From UBA9647 sp049522195 (GTDB taxonomy: Bacteria; Bacteroidota; Ignavibacteria; UBA10030), in NCBI GenBank assembly GCA_049522195.1, contig JBEKOB010000026.1:1-55152 (forward strand): 55,152 bases of DNA. The letters are read 5' to 3'. A model generated the notes under the pieces. It saw only the letters and a list, made by a program, of their open reading frames with translations. It was not told where the DNA came from and searched no databases. The position numbers were made by a program, and so were the translations under genes. How positions within the stretch are numbered: position 1 is the first letter of the stretch; the number at the start of each line of letters is the position of its first letter. Positions 25,469 through 34,076 of the stretch are shown one piece after another.

Positions 25469-27736
25469 ATGACAATGCTTTTACGATTGACAAACACGGC
25501 CTTCCTGTGCGCGCTTTTTTGTCTGCAAGCCTTCACCCAAGCACAGCCGCGGGTTTTCTATGTCGCTCCCACCGGAGATGATTCGTGGTCTGGAACGATG
25601 GCGGCTTCAAACCGAAACCTCACGGATGGACCATTCGCAACACTTGCACGCGCCCGCGATGCAATCAGAGAGCTTAAACAGCGTGAGGGATTGCCCGCTG
25701 GTGGCGTCAAGGTCCAAGTCCGGGGTGGTGTCTATTACTTTCCCCGTGCACTTTCCCTCTCGGTCGAAGATTCAGGAACAAAGGATGCTCCCATCCTCTG
25801 GGAGGCATACGCCGGCGAAGACGTTGTGTTGACCGGGGGAAAAGACATTGGAGGATTTCATGCCGTGACCGATCCCTCCATCCTCAAACAAATCGATCCA
25901 AAATACCGTGAGAAGATCCTTGTGACCGACCTGAAAGCGCAGGGAATCGATCAGTACGGAGAGATCTCGCAGCGCGCAAGTGCGGGGATGGAGTTATTCT
26001 TCAAAGGAACCCGCATGACACTTGCGCGCTGGCCAAACGCGGAATGGCTCCGCATCGCAGACGTACCGCAGACGGGGGAAAAGCGGTTCAACGAGGGGCT
26101 CGAACGGGAAAAGCGATTCAATGGTGTCCCGGTCGGGAGGCACTACGGCAGAATCACGTACGAAGGAGACCGGCCCAAACGATGGTCAGCGGAGAATGAA
26201 ATTTATCTCCATGGGTACTGGACGTGGGATTGGAGCGATGCGTTCCAGAAAGTGAAGTCAATCGATACCCTCACCCGCGAAATCACCATCCAGGAACCCC
26301 ACCACAACTACGGCTATACGAAGAATCAGCGGTATTACTTCCTGAATATTCTCGAGGAACTTGATTCGCCAGGCGAATGGTATCTCGACCGCAAGCATGG
26401 ACTTCTGTATTTCTGGCCGCCGGAGCCGATCGCGGAAGGATCTGCGTCCGTTTCGATGCTGGAAGAACCGCTGGTGACGTTGGACAGCGCCTCTTACATC
26501 ACATTTGCCCGCTTTACGTTCGAGCAAGGAAGATCAAGCGGAGTCATTATCAAGGGAGGCAGCCACAACATTCTAGCGGGTTGCATACTGCGGAACCTCG
26601 GGGGTGAAGCTGTGACCATCGATGGAGGCACAGAGAACGGCGTGCAGAGCTGCGATCTTTACAATCTCTCACTCTCAGCCATCCGCCTCAAAGGGGGCGA
26701 TCGCAAGACGCTCGTCCCTGGAAATAACTTCGCGGTGAACAATCATATTCATCACTACAGCTCATGGGTGCGGACGGGACATTATGCAGTATTTGTCGAT
26801 GGCGTCGGAGGGAAAGTTTTGCACAACGTCATCCATGATGCTCCCTTTGAAGCGATATACCTCAGAGGCAACGACCATCTGGTTGAATTCAACGAGGTGT
26901 ATCGCGTGTGTCAGGAATCAGGAGATGCCGGCGCACTGCACACCGGACGCGATTGGACCTGGCGCGGAAATATCATTCGATACAATTATTTCCATCACCT
27001 GCTCGGACCGGGACTTCACGGTGTGATGGCTGTGTACCTCGATGACTGGGCAAGCGGGTTTACCGTGTACGGGAATGTGTTCTACCGCTCCGGTCGCTCG
27101 GCAATGATTGGCGGAGGGCGGGACAATACGGTGGAGAATAATATCTTCGTCGAGTGTTCACCGTCGGTTCACCTGGATGCCCGTGGGCTCGGATGGGCGA
27201 GTTACTATTTTGACGGTACTTTCCCTTACATGTCCAAACTCCTCCACGAAATGAACTATCACGAACCACCATACAGCACCCGATATCCGGAGCTGTTAAC
27301 GCTCGACAAGGGAAATCCGGCTTTTCCCTTGAACAACAAGATTATCCACAACGTTTCGTACGGCGGGCGCTGGATCGATTTCTATGATTCCAACGCGTTT
27401 GATTTCTCGGTCGTGACAATGCGCGACAACCTCATTGCGGACACTGCCATTTGCCGCCGGCAGCAGAAGGATCAGAAGGGATGGGACCCGTACTATCTGG
27501 ATATTGATAAAAAAGATGGCTATGTACTCTATACAAGTGCGGACAAAGGCATCAAAGAGGAGTTCAGGGAGAACACCTTCGTCACCGGAGATCCGGGCTT
27601 TGAGAGCCTGCAACGGCACGATTTTCGCTTGAAGAGCACGTCGCGGGCCTTTGCCCTTGGATTCAAGCCAATTCCCATCGACAAAATTGGACTCTATAAA
27701 GACTCGTTCCGGCAAACCGTGCCAGATCGACCCTAA
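25469..27736 (+). CDS. Secreted right-handed beta-helix glycoside hydrolase (GH141/GH120-like)
   Basis: A 755-residue exported protein. A signal peptide (about 1-26) is followed by FYVAPTGDDSWSGT and GPFATLARARDAIRELK, the hallmark N-terminus of beta-helix glycosidases. An inserted beta domain with WPNAEW and WSAENEIYLHGYWTWDWSDAF spans about 170-320, and from about 350-600 run repeated rungs (NNHIHHYSSWV, GNDHLVEFNEVYRVC, NIIRYNYFHHL, DNTVENNIFVEC). Family members act on fucosides, xylosides or pectic chains; the specificity here is not visible. It heads a run of same-strand genes including a sugar ABC importer, suggesting that glycan products are imported downstream. Confidence 0.85.
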   Translation: MTMLLRLTNTAFLCALFCLQAFTQAQPRVFYVAPTGDDSWSGTMAASNRNLTDGPFATLARARDAIRELKQREGLPAGGVKVQVRGGVYYFPRALSLSVEDSGTKDAPILWEAYAGEDVVLTGGKDIGGFHAVTDPSILKQIDPKYREKILVTDLKAQGIDQYGEISQRASAGMELFFKGTRMTLARWPNAEWLRIADVPQTGEKRFNEGLEREKRFNGVPVGRHYGRITYEGDRPKRWSAENEIYLHGYWTWDWSDAFQKVKSIDTLTREITIQEPHHNYGYTKNQRYYFLNILEELDSPGEWYLDRKHGLLYFWPPEPIAEGSASVSMLEEPLVTLDSASYITFARFTFEQGRSSGVIIKGGSHNILAGCILRNLGGEAVTIDGGTENGVQSCDLYNLSLSAIRLKGGDRKTLVPGNNFAVNNHIHHYSSWVRTGHYAVFVDGVGGKVLHNVIHDAPFEAIYLRGNDHLVEFNEVYRVCQESGDAGALHTGRDWTWRGNIIRYNYFHHLLGPGLHGVMAVYLDDWASGFTVYGNVFYRSGRSAMIGGGRDNTVENNIFVECSPSVHLDARGLGWASYYFDGTFPYMSKLLHEMNYHEPPYSTRYPELLTLDKGNPAFPLNNKIIHNVSYGGRWIDFYDSNAFDFSVVTMRDNLIADTAICRRQQKDQKGWDPYYLDIDKKDGYVLYTSADKGIKEEFRENTFVTGDPGFESLQRHDFRLKSTSRAFALGFKPIPIDKIGLYKDSFRQTVPDRP

Positions 27737-27789
27737 GAGAATTTGAATATTTCCACATACCTTCCACGACAAGAAGAAAGGCCCACCGT

Positions 27790-28290
27790 ATGGGAGTTCA
27801 ACAGCCGGAAAAACTGCTCGCAACTGCCCGGGAAATCATGAAAGAAGCAGATTATTGTTTTTTCATGAGCCACGGAGACTCAGGAGAAATCAATGCGCGT
27901 TTGATGCATCCGTTCACACCGGACGCAGAGTTCAACGTGTGGCTTGGCGCCAGTCCGAATTCGCGTAAGGTCCGCGAGATCCTGAAGCAGAGCAAAGTGA
28001 CGCTGGCGTTCCTCAACCCGCGCAGCACCGCCTATGTCACAATCGTCGGCAATGCCGCGCTTGACAGCGATCCCGAGCTGAAGCGGAAGTACTGGAGATC
28101 GTACTGGACCGATATGTATCCGGGCGGACCCGACAATAGCGAGTACATCCTCATCAAGATCATACCGTACCGCATCGAGTTCATGAACTTCACGAACGCC
28201 GCGCTCCCTCAGCCGTACGGACTGAAACCAAACGGACTGGAGAAGAAAGACGGCGCGTGGGTGGAAGTCGCCGCACGCGATCAGCTCTGA
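27790..28290 (+). CDS. Pyridoxamine-phosphate-oxidase-fold (general stress protein 26-like) protein
   Basis: A 166-residue split-barrel flavin-binding protein of the GSP26/PNPOx-like family, commonly FMN- or F420-associated reductases rather than true PdxH. Visible parts: CFFMSHGDSGEINARLMHPF at the front, FNVWLGASPNSRKVREI and VTLAFLNPRSTAYVTIVGNAAL forming the barrel, and IPYRIEFMNFTNAALPQPYG near the end. AAGAAAGG precedes the ATG. It sits 53 bp after the glycosidase gene and may be co-transcribed with it, but no functional link is evident. Confidence 0.85.
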   Translation: MGVQQPEKLLATAREIMKEADYCFFMSHGDSGEINARLMHPFTPDAEFNVWLGASPNSRKVREILKQSKVTLAFLNPRSTAYVTIVGNAALDSDPELKRKYWRSYWTDMYPGGPDNSEYILIKIIPYRIEFMNFTNAALPQPYGLKPNGLEKKDGAWVEVAARDQL

Positions 28291-28409
28291 TGTGTCGGGA
28301 AACAGACACAAAGAAACAAAGAGTTAATTGGTGAGTGGTGATTGTCAACGGTACAGGCGAGAGGCGAAGACGAATTCACGGGACGATTCTCATTCGTGAA
28401 AGCTGGAAT

Positions 28410-29384
28410 ATGAGACGAACAATTGTTATCTGCAGCGTCATCCTCGTGGCGATCCTGGCACTTGCAGGGTGTAGCACGAAGCAGAAGGCACAATCAAAGA
28501 AACGGATCGCTGGGATCGTTTTTCAGGAAGACCAGTTTTTCCGGCTTGTATTGTTTGGAATGCGTGACGCGGCAACGAAAAACGGCGTTGAACTCCTTGA
28601 AGCAAATAGCGAAGGCAAGCCCGACAAGGAAGTCGAGCTGATCAATACGTACATCGCTAACTCGGTCGACGCCATTGTCATCTCACCTCTCAGTGCAAAG
28701 GCATCGGTCGCCGCCCTGACCCGCGCTCACGAAAAAGGCATCACCATCGTGACATACAATACGCCCGTAGAAGGTGACCTCGCCGCTTCCTTTGTCGAAA
28801 GCGACCAGGTTGATCTGGGAGCATCGACAGGACGAGCCGCTCGCGCGTTCATCGAGCACTCACTGAAGGGCAAGGCCAAGATCGCCATCATTTCCGGTAA
28901 GTCACAGATTCCCGAGCAAGCGATGATGAGAATCAATGGTTTCAAGGACGAGGTTCTCAAGTTTCCCGGCGTTTCGATCGTTTCTGAACAGGATGCCTGG
29001 CTCGCCGAGCAGGCAACAAAGAAGGTCGGGGACATTCTCACAGCGAACCCGGATGTCGACATCGTGTGGGCCGCAAACGAGGGGGGAACGGTCGGGGCAG
29101 TGATGGCCGTACGGAATGCAGGCAAAGCCGGAAGGGTCGCCGTGTTTGGCACCGATATCAGCGATCAACTTTCGAATTTTCTTCTGGATGACGATCGCGT
29201 TCTGCAGGCCATCACCGGCCAGCAGCCATTCGAAATCGGTTCGATGGCCGCAGAAGCAGCGGTGAAAGTCTTGAAAGGACAACCCGTGGAGAAGAAAACA
29301 TCGCTTCCCGGAGTTCTTCTCACCAGAGAGAAGCCGGATGAGATCAGGAAATTCCAGCAACGCCTCAAAGAGTTGACCCATTGA
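28410..29384 (+). CDS. Sugar ABC transporter substrate-binding lipoprotein, copy 1
   Basis: Start placed at ATG 28410 because it yields a lipoprotein signal: RRTIVICSVILVAILALAG followed by Cys21 (lipobox LAGC). The mature ~300 residues form a type I periplasmic binding protein of the ribose/xylose class (PF13407): RIAGIVFQEDQFFRLVLFGMRDAA, LINTYIANSVDAIVISPL, WAANEGGTVGAVMAV and GTDISDQL. It captures a sugar, or a purine or autoinducer-like ligand, for the RbsAC-type importer encoded two genes downstream. It is roughly 70% identical by eye to the next gene, so a recent tandem duplication is likely. Confidence 0.93.
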   Translation: MRRTIVICSVILVAILALAGCSTKQKAQSKKRIAGIVFQEDQFFRLVLFGMRDAATKNGVELLEANSEGKPDKEVELINTYIANSVDAIVISPLSAKASVAALTRAHEKGITIVTYNTPVEGDLAASFVESDQVDLGASTGRAARAFIEHSLKGKAKIAIISGKSQIPEQAMMRINGFKDEVLKFPGVSIVSEQDAWLAEQATKKVGDILTANPDVDIVWAANEGGTVGAVMAVRNAGKAGRVAVFGTDISDQLSNFLLDDDRVLQAITGQQPFEIGSMAAEAAVKVLKGQPVEKKTSLPGVLLTREKPDEIRKFQQRLKELTH

Positions 29385-29413
29385 AGTCCGACTATTACAG
29401 AAAGTACCCTTGC

Positions 29414-30379
29414 ATGCACCGAAACATCGTTCTCTCTCTGCTTCTCCTGGTCGCCGGCCTCGCGCTTTTCAGCTGCAGCAAGCAGCCCTCCCAGAAACGA
29501 ATTGCAGGAATTGTGTTTCAGGAAGACCAGTTCTTCCGTCTTGTGTTGTTCGGTATGCGCGACGCCGCAAAGAAGAACGGGGTCGAGCTGCTCGAAGCGA
29601 ACAGCGACAATAGACCGGACAAGGAAGTTCAGCTGATCAACACCTACATCGCGAACAAAGTAGATGCAATCGCAATTGCTCCGCTGAGTGCCAAATCGTC
29701 GGTGAGCGCGCTTGAGCGAGCGCGCGAGAAAGGGATCACTGTCATCACACACAACATGACGCTCGAGAGCGATGTCGCTGCAGCTTCGATTGAAAGCGAC
29801 CAGTTTGATATCGGTGCATCGACCGGCCGGGCGACCCGCGAGTACATCGAAAGAAAGTTTGGCGGCAAGGCGAAAGTTGCCATCCTGGCGTTTCAGTCGC
29901 AGCTCCCCGAACAGAGTTCGTTGCGAACGAACGGATTCAAGAGCGAGGTCACAAAGCTCCCCGGCGTCACCATCGTCTCCGAACAGGATGCCTGGCTCGC
30001 AGAGCAGGCGGTGAAGAAGGTCGGAGACATTCTTACCGCGAATCCCGATATCCATATTATCTGGGCTGCGAACGAGGGAGGCACAGTGGGAGCCGTTATG
30101 GCAGTGAAAAACGCAGGAAAGGCCGGAAAGATTGCCGTGTTCGGCACCGACACGAGTGAGCAGCTTGCAGAATTCCTTCTCGATGACGCCAACATTCTCC
30201 AGGCCATCACCGGTCAGCGCCCGTTCGAAATTGGCGCGATGGCAATCGAGTCAGCGGTGAAAGTCCTCAAGGGTGAGAAGGTCGAAAAGAAGGTTTCCCT
30301 TCCAGGCTTTCTGTTGACACGTGAGAAGCCAGACGAGGTAAAGCAATTCAAAGAGCGTCTGAAGGAACTGAGCAAATAG
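29414..30379 (+). CDS. Sugar ABC transporter substrate-binding lipoprotein, copy 2
   Basis: Paralogue of the preceding gene. The ATG at 29414 gives a lipoprotein signal (HRNIVLSLLLLVAGLALFS then Cys21); a TTG at 29381 overlapping the upstream stop is less likely. It has the same ligand-binding architecture, and the stretch KRIAGIVFQEDQFFRLVLFG is identical in both. Differences cluster around residues 105-165 and may alter ligand preference (TYNTPVEGDLAASF in copy 1 against THNMTLESDVAAAS here). The ATPase gene follows after 16 bp, so one operon runs from the binding proteins to the first UroD-like gene. Confidence 0.93.
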   Translation: MHRNIVLSLLLLVAGLALFSCSKQPSQKRIAGIVFQEDQFFRLVLFGMRDAAKKNGVELLEANSDNRPDKEVQLINTYIANKVDAIAIAPLSAKSSVSALERAREKGITVITHNMTLESDVAAASIESDQFDIGASTGRATREYIERKFGGKAKVAILAFQSQLPEQSSLRTNGFKSEVTKLPGVTIVSEQDAWLAEQAVKKVGDILTANPDIHIIWAANEGGTVGAVMAVKNAGKAGKIAVFGTDTSEQLAEFLLDDANILQAITGQRPFEIGAMAIESAVKVLKGEKVEKKVSLPGFLLTREKPDEVKQFKERLKELSK

Positions 30380-30395
30380 CGGTGTCTTCTCCGGC

Positions 30396-31904
30396 ATGAA
30401 CACTCAGATCCACACCTTACAGACGCTTTCCCTCCGCAAGGAATACCCGGGAACCGTTGCCCTCAACGATGTGTCCGTTTCGTACACCGGAGGGCAGATT
30501 CACGCCCTCATTGGAAAAAACGGCGCAGGGAAAAGCACGCTCGTCAAGCTCATCGCCGGCGCGACACGACCTACGAGCGGCTCCATCCTCGTTGACGGCA
30601 AGGAAGTCTCGCTTCAATCACCACGGGACGCTCTGCAACGCGGCATCGTCGCGGTCCACCAGGAGCTCAGCCTTGTTCCCGAACTCAGCGTTGCCGAGAA
30701 TATTCTTCTTGGCCGCCTCCCGAAAAAAACCGGTCTTGGTGGTTCCATCATCAATTGGAAGCGCGTGGATACCCGCGCAGAAGAAATTCTGGTCGGACTT
30801 GGTGTTCACCTCGACGTCCATGCCCGGGCAAGCACCCTCGGAGTTGCCCAGCAACAATCCATCGAAATCGCGAAAGCGATGTCGTATGAGCCGTCTATTC
30901 TGATACTCGATGAACCCACCTCCGCCCTCGCCCAGCATGAAACTGAACGTCTCTTTGAACTCTTGAGGACGCTGAAAGGCCGCGGGGTCGTGCTTCTGTA
31001 CATTACTCACCGCTTGCAGGAGCTCCGCGAAATCGCGGATACGGTCACCGCTCTTCGCGACGGATCACTTGTTGGCACCATCTCCATCGCAGAAGCAACC
31101 TCATCAACAATTGTCCATATGATGTTCGGTGAGGTTGTGCAGAGTGTCAGGCCATCAGACCTCGTCTACCCGACGGAGCCGTTTGTTGAAGTGCGCTCGT
31201 TTTCGCGACACGGTGTCTTCGAGGACATCAATTTCACCGTTAACAAGGGCGAAATTCTTGGTATTGCCGGACTACTCGGCTCAGGCCGAACCGAACTCCT
31301 CAGGGCGCTCTTCGGTGCCGATCCCGTCGATTCAGGCGAGCTGATCATCGACGGACGCGGCATCCGTCCGTCGAGCCCGGGTCAAATGAAAGATCTTGGT
31401 GTCGTTATGACTCCTGAAAACAGAAAGGACCAGGGCTTGGTGCAGTTGCTCAATACACGCATCAACGCTTGTCTGGCAAGTCTTAACCGGATTTCAACAC
31501 GTGGCTTTGTGACTCGCGGGCGCGAACAGGTCTATGTCGACCGCAACATCCGGGACCTCAACATTGCTGTGGCAAACACCGAAGCCCCCGTTGCATTCCT
31601 CAGCGGCGGAAACCAGCAAAAGGTCGTCATCGGTAAGTGGCTCAACACGCAGCCGCGTCTTGTTCTTCTCGATGAACCGACACGCGGCATCGATGTCCAG
31701 GCGAAGCAGCAAATGTTCCAGATCATCTGGGACATGAGCAAACGGGGAATCAGCTGCATTGTTGTTTCGAGTGAGCTCGAAGAGTTGCTCGATATCTGTC
31801 ATCGTATCCTGATTATGCGCCAGGGGAAGATTATCTCCAGCGTCCGGCCTGATGAAATCTCCCTCGAGAATCTGTTCGCTGTCTGCATGAAAGAGGAAGT
31901 ATGA
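30396..31904 (+). CDS. Sugar ABC importer ATP-binding protein (RbsA/XylG/MglA type)
   Basis: A 502-residue protein with two fused ATPase domains, the layout of carbohydrate-uptake-2 importers. Domain 1 has Walker A GKNGAGKST (about 39-47), a degenerate signature LGVAQQQ and Walker B ILILDEPTSAL. Domain 2 lacks a normal Walker A (GLLGSGRTE) but keeps the signature LSGGNQQK and Walker B LVLLDEPTRGID. One functional and one degenerate site is normal in this family. It energises uptake through the permease whose ATG overlaps its stop by 4 bp. Confidence 0.96.
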   Translation: MNTQIHTLQTLSLRKEYPGTVALNDVSVSYTGGQIHALIGKNGAGKSTLVKLIAGATRPTSGSILVDGKEVSLQSPRDALQRGIVAVHQELSLVPELSVAENILLGRLPKKTGLGGSIINWKRVDTRAEEILVGLGVHLDVHARASTLGVAQQQSIEIAKAMSYEPSILILDEPTSALAQHETERLFELLRTLKGRGVVLLYITHRLQELREIADTVTALRDGSLVGTISIAEATSSTIVHMMFGEVVQSVRPSDLVYPTEPFVEVRSFSRHGVFEDINFTVNKGEILGIAGLLGSGRTELLRALFGADPVDSGELIIDGRGIRPSSPGQMKDLGVVMTPENRKDQGLVQLLNTRINACLASLNRISTRGFVTRGREQVYVDRNIRDLNIAVANTEAPVAFLSGGNQQKVVIGKWLNTQPRLVLLDEPTRGIDVQAKQQMFQIIWDMSKRGISCIVVSSELEELLDICHRILIMRQGKIISSVRPDEISLENLFAVCMKEEV

Positions 31905-32881
31905 ACATCTCATCACGACTGCGGTCATTCTTCAGTTCGAGCATACTCGAAGTCATTCTCGTCCTGTTGTGCATCATGCTTGCCTTCTCGGCTTCGGGTT
32001 TTCTGACGGCGGATAATTTGCTGAATGTCCTGCGGAACGTATCGATGCAGGGAGTGATTGCCTTTGGCATGACCATGGTGATCATCTCCGGTGAAATCGA
32101 TTTGAGCGTCGGCTCTGCAGTGGCATTCGCCGGCTGTCTCACGGCATTCCTCACACAGAAGTTGAGTGGTGAATGGGCATTGTTGCCATTGTCTCTTGCG
32201 ATCGCTGTCTCAATCCTCATTACACTGACGATTGGTTTTCTTGTCGGAACGTTCACGGGGTTCATGCGCAACCGATATCAAGTGCCGAGCTTTATCACTA
32301 CGCTCGCGCTGATGACGGGGCTTTCGGGCGCCGCCGAACTGATCACAAACGGTTTCCCGCTCACACCGTTTCCTGCCTGGTACAATTTCATCGGCGGCGG
32401 CTACGTGCTCGGCATTCCTTTCCCCGCGCTGCTTTTTCTGCTGACGTTCGCAATTCTACAGTTCCTGATGAACTACACATCGTTTGGACGGACCGTTTAT
32501 GCGGTCGGCGGCAACGCGGAGGCCGCCCGTCTGAGCGGGATCAATGTCAGCCGCGTAAAAACGATGGTGTTTGGGATTACCGCTTTTCTCGCCGCACTGA
32601 GCGGCATTATGGTATCGTCCGAAATCATGTCAGGTACTGCGACTACTGCCAAGGGATGGGAATTGGATGTCATCGCTGCCGTGATTATTGGCGGCACCAG
32701 CTTTATGGGGGGCGTGGGAAGAATCTGGGGGACAATGATCGGCGTGGTGTTCCTCGGCGTGATGATGAATGGTATGACCCTTCTGAATGTCAGTGAGTAC
32801 TGGCAGCACGTTGTGCGCGGGACAATCATCCTGGTCGCCGTGCTCCTGAATCTCCTTCAAAAAGATAAGGGAGGGAGATGA
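31901..32881 (+). CDS. Sugar ABC importer permease (RbsC type)
   Basis: A 326-residue inner-membrane protein of about 8-10 helices in the BPD_transp_2 family. Conserved pieces are GMTMVIISGEIDLSVGSAVAFAG near the first third and AAVIIGGTSFMGGVGRIWGTMIGV near the end, both typical of ribose/xylose permeases. It forms the homodimeric channel paired with the ATPase. Both ends overlap neighbours by 4 bp (ATGA), showing translational coupling to the ATPase upstream and the UroD-like protein downstream. Confidence 0.95.
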   Translation: MNISSRLRSFFSSSILEVILVLLCIMLAFSASGFLTADNLLNVLRNVSMQGVIAFGMTMVIISGEIDLSVGSAVAFAGCLTAFLTQKLSGEWALLPLSLAIAVSILITLTIGFLVGTFTGFMRNRYQVPSFITTLALMTGLSGAAELITNGFPLTPFPAWYNFIGGGYVLGIPFPALLFLLTFAILQFLMNYTSFGRTVYAVGGNAEAARLSGINVSRVKTMVFGITAFLAALSGIMVSSEIMSGTATTAKGWELDVIAAVIIGGTSFMGGVGRIWGTMIGVVFLGVMMNGMTLLNVSEYWQHVVRGTIILVAVLLNLLQKDKGGR

Positions 32882-33900
32882 ACGGATACCAGCGGGTGAT
32901 GGCGACGCTTCTGGGAAAGGAACCGGACACGACGCCGGTCATGCTTCATAACTTTATGATGGCAGCACGTGAGGCGGGGCTGACGATGGAGCAGTTCCGC
33001 AATGATCCAAACGAAATGGCGCGCGCATTCATCGAAGCAGTTGAGAGATACGAATTCGACGGCATCATGATCGATGTAGACACCGTGACGCTCGCTGGAG
33101 CAACAGGCGTTCCTATTGATTTTCCAGTCGATCAACCGGCGCAGGCTGCCGGTGTTCGGATTCACTCGCTAGAAGAAGTCGCTGATCTCGCGCCTGTTGA
33201 TATTCGCGGCTACCGCGGTGTCCAGGTCTGGCTCGAAGCGACCTCCATTCTCCGACGTCATTTTGGCAATGATATCTTCATCCGCGGCAATTGCGACCAG
33301 TCTCCGTTTACGCTCGCCAGTCTGACCAGGGGCCTTGAGCCATGGATGCTCGACCTGGCAAACGGCGACAACCATGAACTCGTTCACAACCTTCTTGAGT
33401 ACTGCACTGGCATCACGCTTCAATTCATACAGTTGATGTCGGAAACCGGCGCTCATATGACATCCAATGGCGATAGCGTCGCAGGTCCGGAGTTGATTTC
33501 TCCCGCAATGTACAGGACCTTTTCTCTGCCATATGAGAAGAAGATTGTGGACCGATCTCACGCGCTCGGGCTCCCTTATTTCCTCCACATCTGCGGCAAC
33601 ACGAGCCGGATCATTGACGAGATGCTCGAGACCGGGTCGGATGGTTTGGAGCTCGACTATCGGACCGACGCAGCAATGGCGCATAACAAGATGAAGGATC
33701 GGGCGGTGTTCATCGGCAATATTGACCCCAGTGGTGTTCTGGCGCTTGGAACTCCGCAGCTGGTGGAAGAAAAGACACGGGAACTGATGACCATCTTTGC
33801 TGACACACCACGGTTTATTCTGAACGCGGGCTGTGCAATTCCGCCGATCACGCCTCCGGAGAATCTCAGGGCAATGATCAACACGGCGAGAAGTTTCTGA
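32878..33900 (+). CDS. UroD-superfamily methyltransferase-like protein 1 (MtaA/CmuA type)
   Basis: A 340-residue TIM-barrel protein of the uroporphyrinogen decarboxylase superfamily. It is not HemE: the MtaA/CmuA-type zinc site is present, with His-x-Cys in YFLHICGNTSRI and a third ligand Cys in ILNAGCAIPP. Such proteins move methyl groups from corrinoid carriers to a thiol such as coenzyme M. No corrinoid protein is encoded nearby. The ATG overlaps the permease stop by 4 bp, so it belongs to the sugar-importer operon and may process the imported ligand, perhaps by demethylation; that is inference. Confidence 0.85.
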   Translation: MNGYQRVMATLLGKEPDTTPVMLHNFMMAAREAGLTMEQFRNDPNEMARAFIEAVERYEFDGIMIDVDTVTLAGATGVPIDFPVDQPAQAAGVRIHSLEEVADLAPVDIRGYRGVQVWLEATSILRRHFGNDIFIRGNCDQSPFTLASLTRGLEPWMLDLANGDNHELVHNLLEYCTGITLQFIQLMSETGAHMTSNGDSVAGPELISPAMYRTFSLPYEKKIVDRSHALGLPYFLHICGNTSRIIDEMLETGSDGLELDYRTDAAMAHNKMKDRAVFIGNIDPSGVLALGTPQLVEEKTRELMTIFADTPRFILNAGCAIPPITPPENLRAMINTARSF

Positions 33901-33907
33901 GAAAGAA

Positions 33908-34041
33908 ATCCGAATTTCTAAACTCGAAATCTCAAACAAATCCGAAGCACTAAAAACAAAGCTCAAAATGATACTACTGGTTTTTTGGTTCCGTTTCGCA
34001 TTTATTTTTTTCGCATTTGTTTAGAGTTTCGGTTTTCGGAT
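33908..34041. repeat. AT-rich imperfect inverted repeat
   Basis: The left arm (33908-33946) and right arm (34010-34041) share, in inverted order, ATCCGAA, AAACTC, AAACAAAT and CGAA with small gaps. The element nearly fills the 176-bp gap between the two UroD-like genes and is far more AT-rich than its surroundings. It looks like a degenerate MITE-like or intergenic palindromic element. It contains no gene. Confidence 0.45.
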
Positions 34042-34076
34042 CTCAAATTTGTCATTTGATCTCAATACGTCTCTTT

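Noticed and set aside
27790..28290. PdxH (pyridoxamine-phosphate oxidase)
   Set aside because: The fold is related but the sequence is of the general stress protein 26 type and lacks the PdxH C-terminal signature, despite pdxJ being in the window.
32173..32796. Long alternative frame (207 codons) inside the permease gene
   Set aside because: It is fully contained in a well-recognised permease and its translation is low-complexity and Arg/His/Cys-rich, typical of a shadow frame. The same reasoning removes 12009-12572 (minus, over pdxJ) and 43695-44210 (plus, over the membrane protein).
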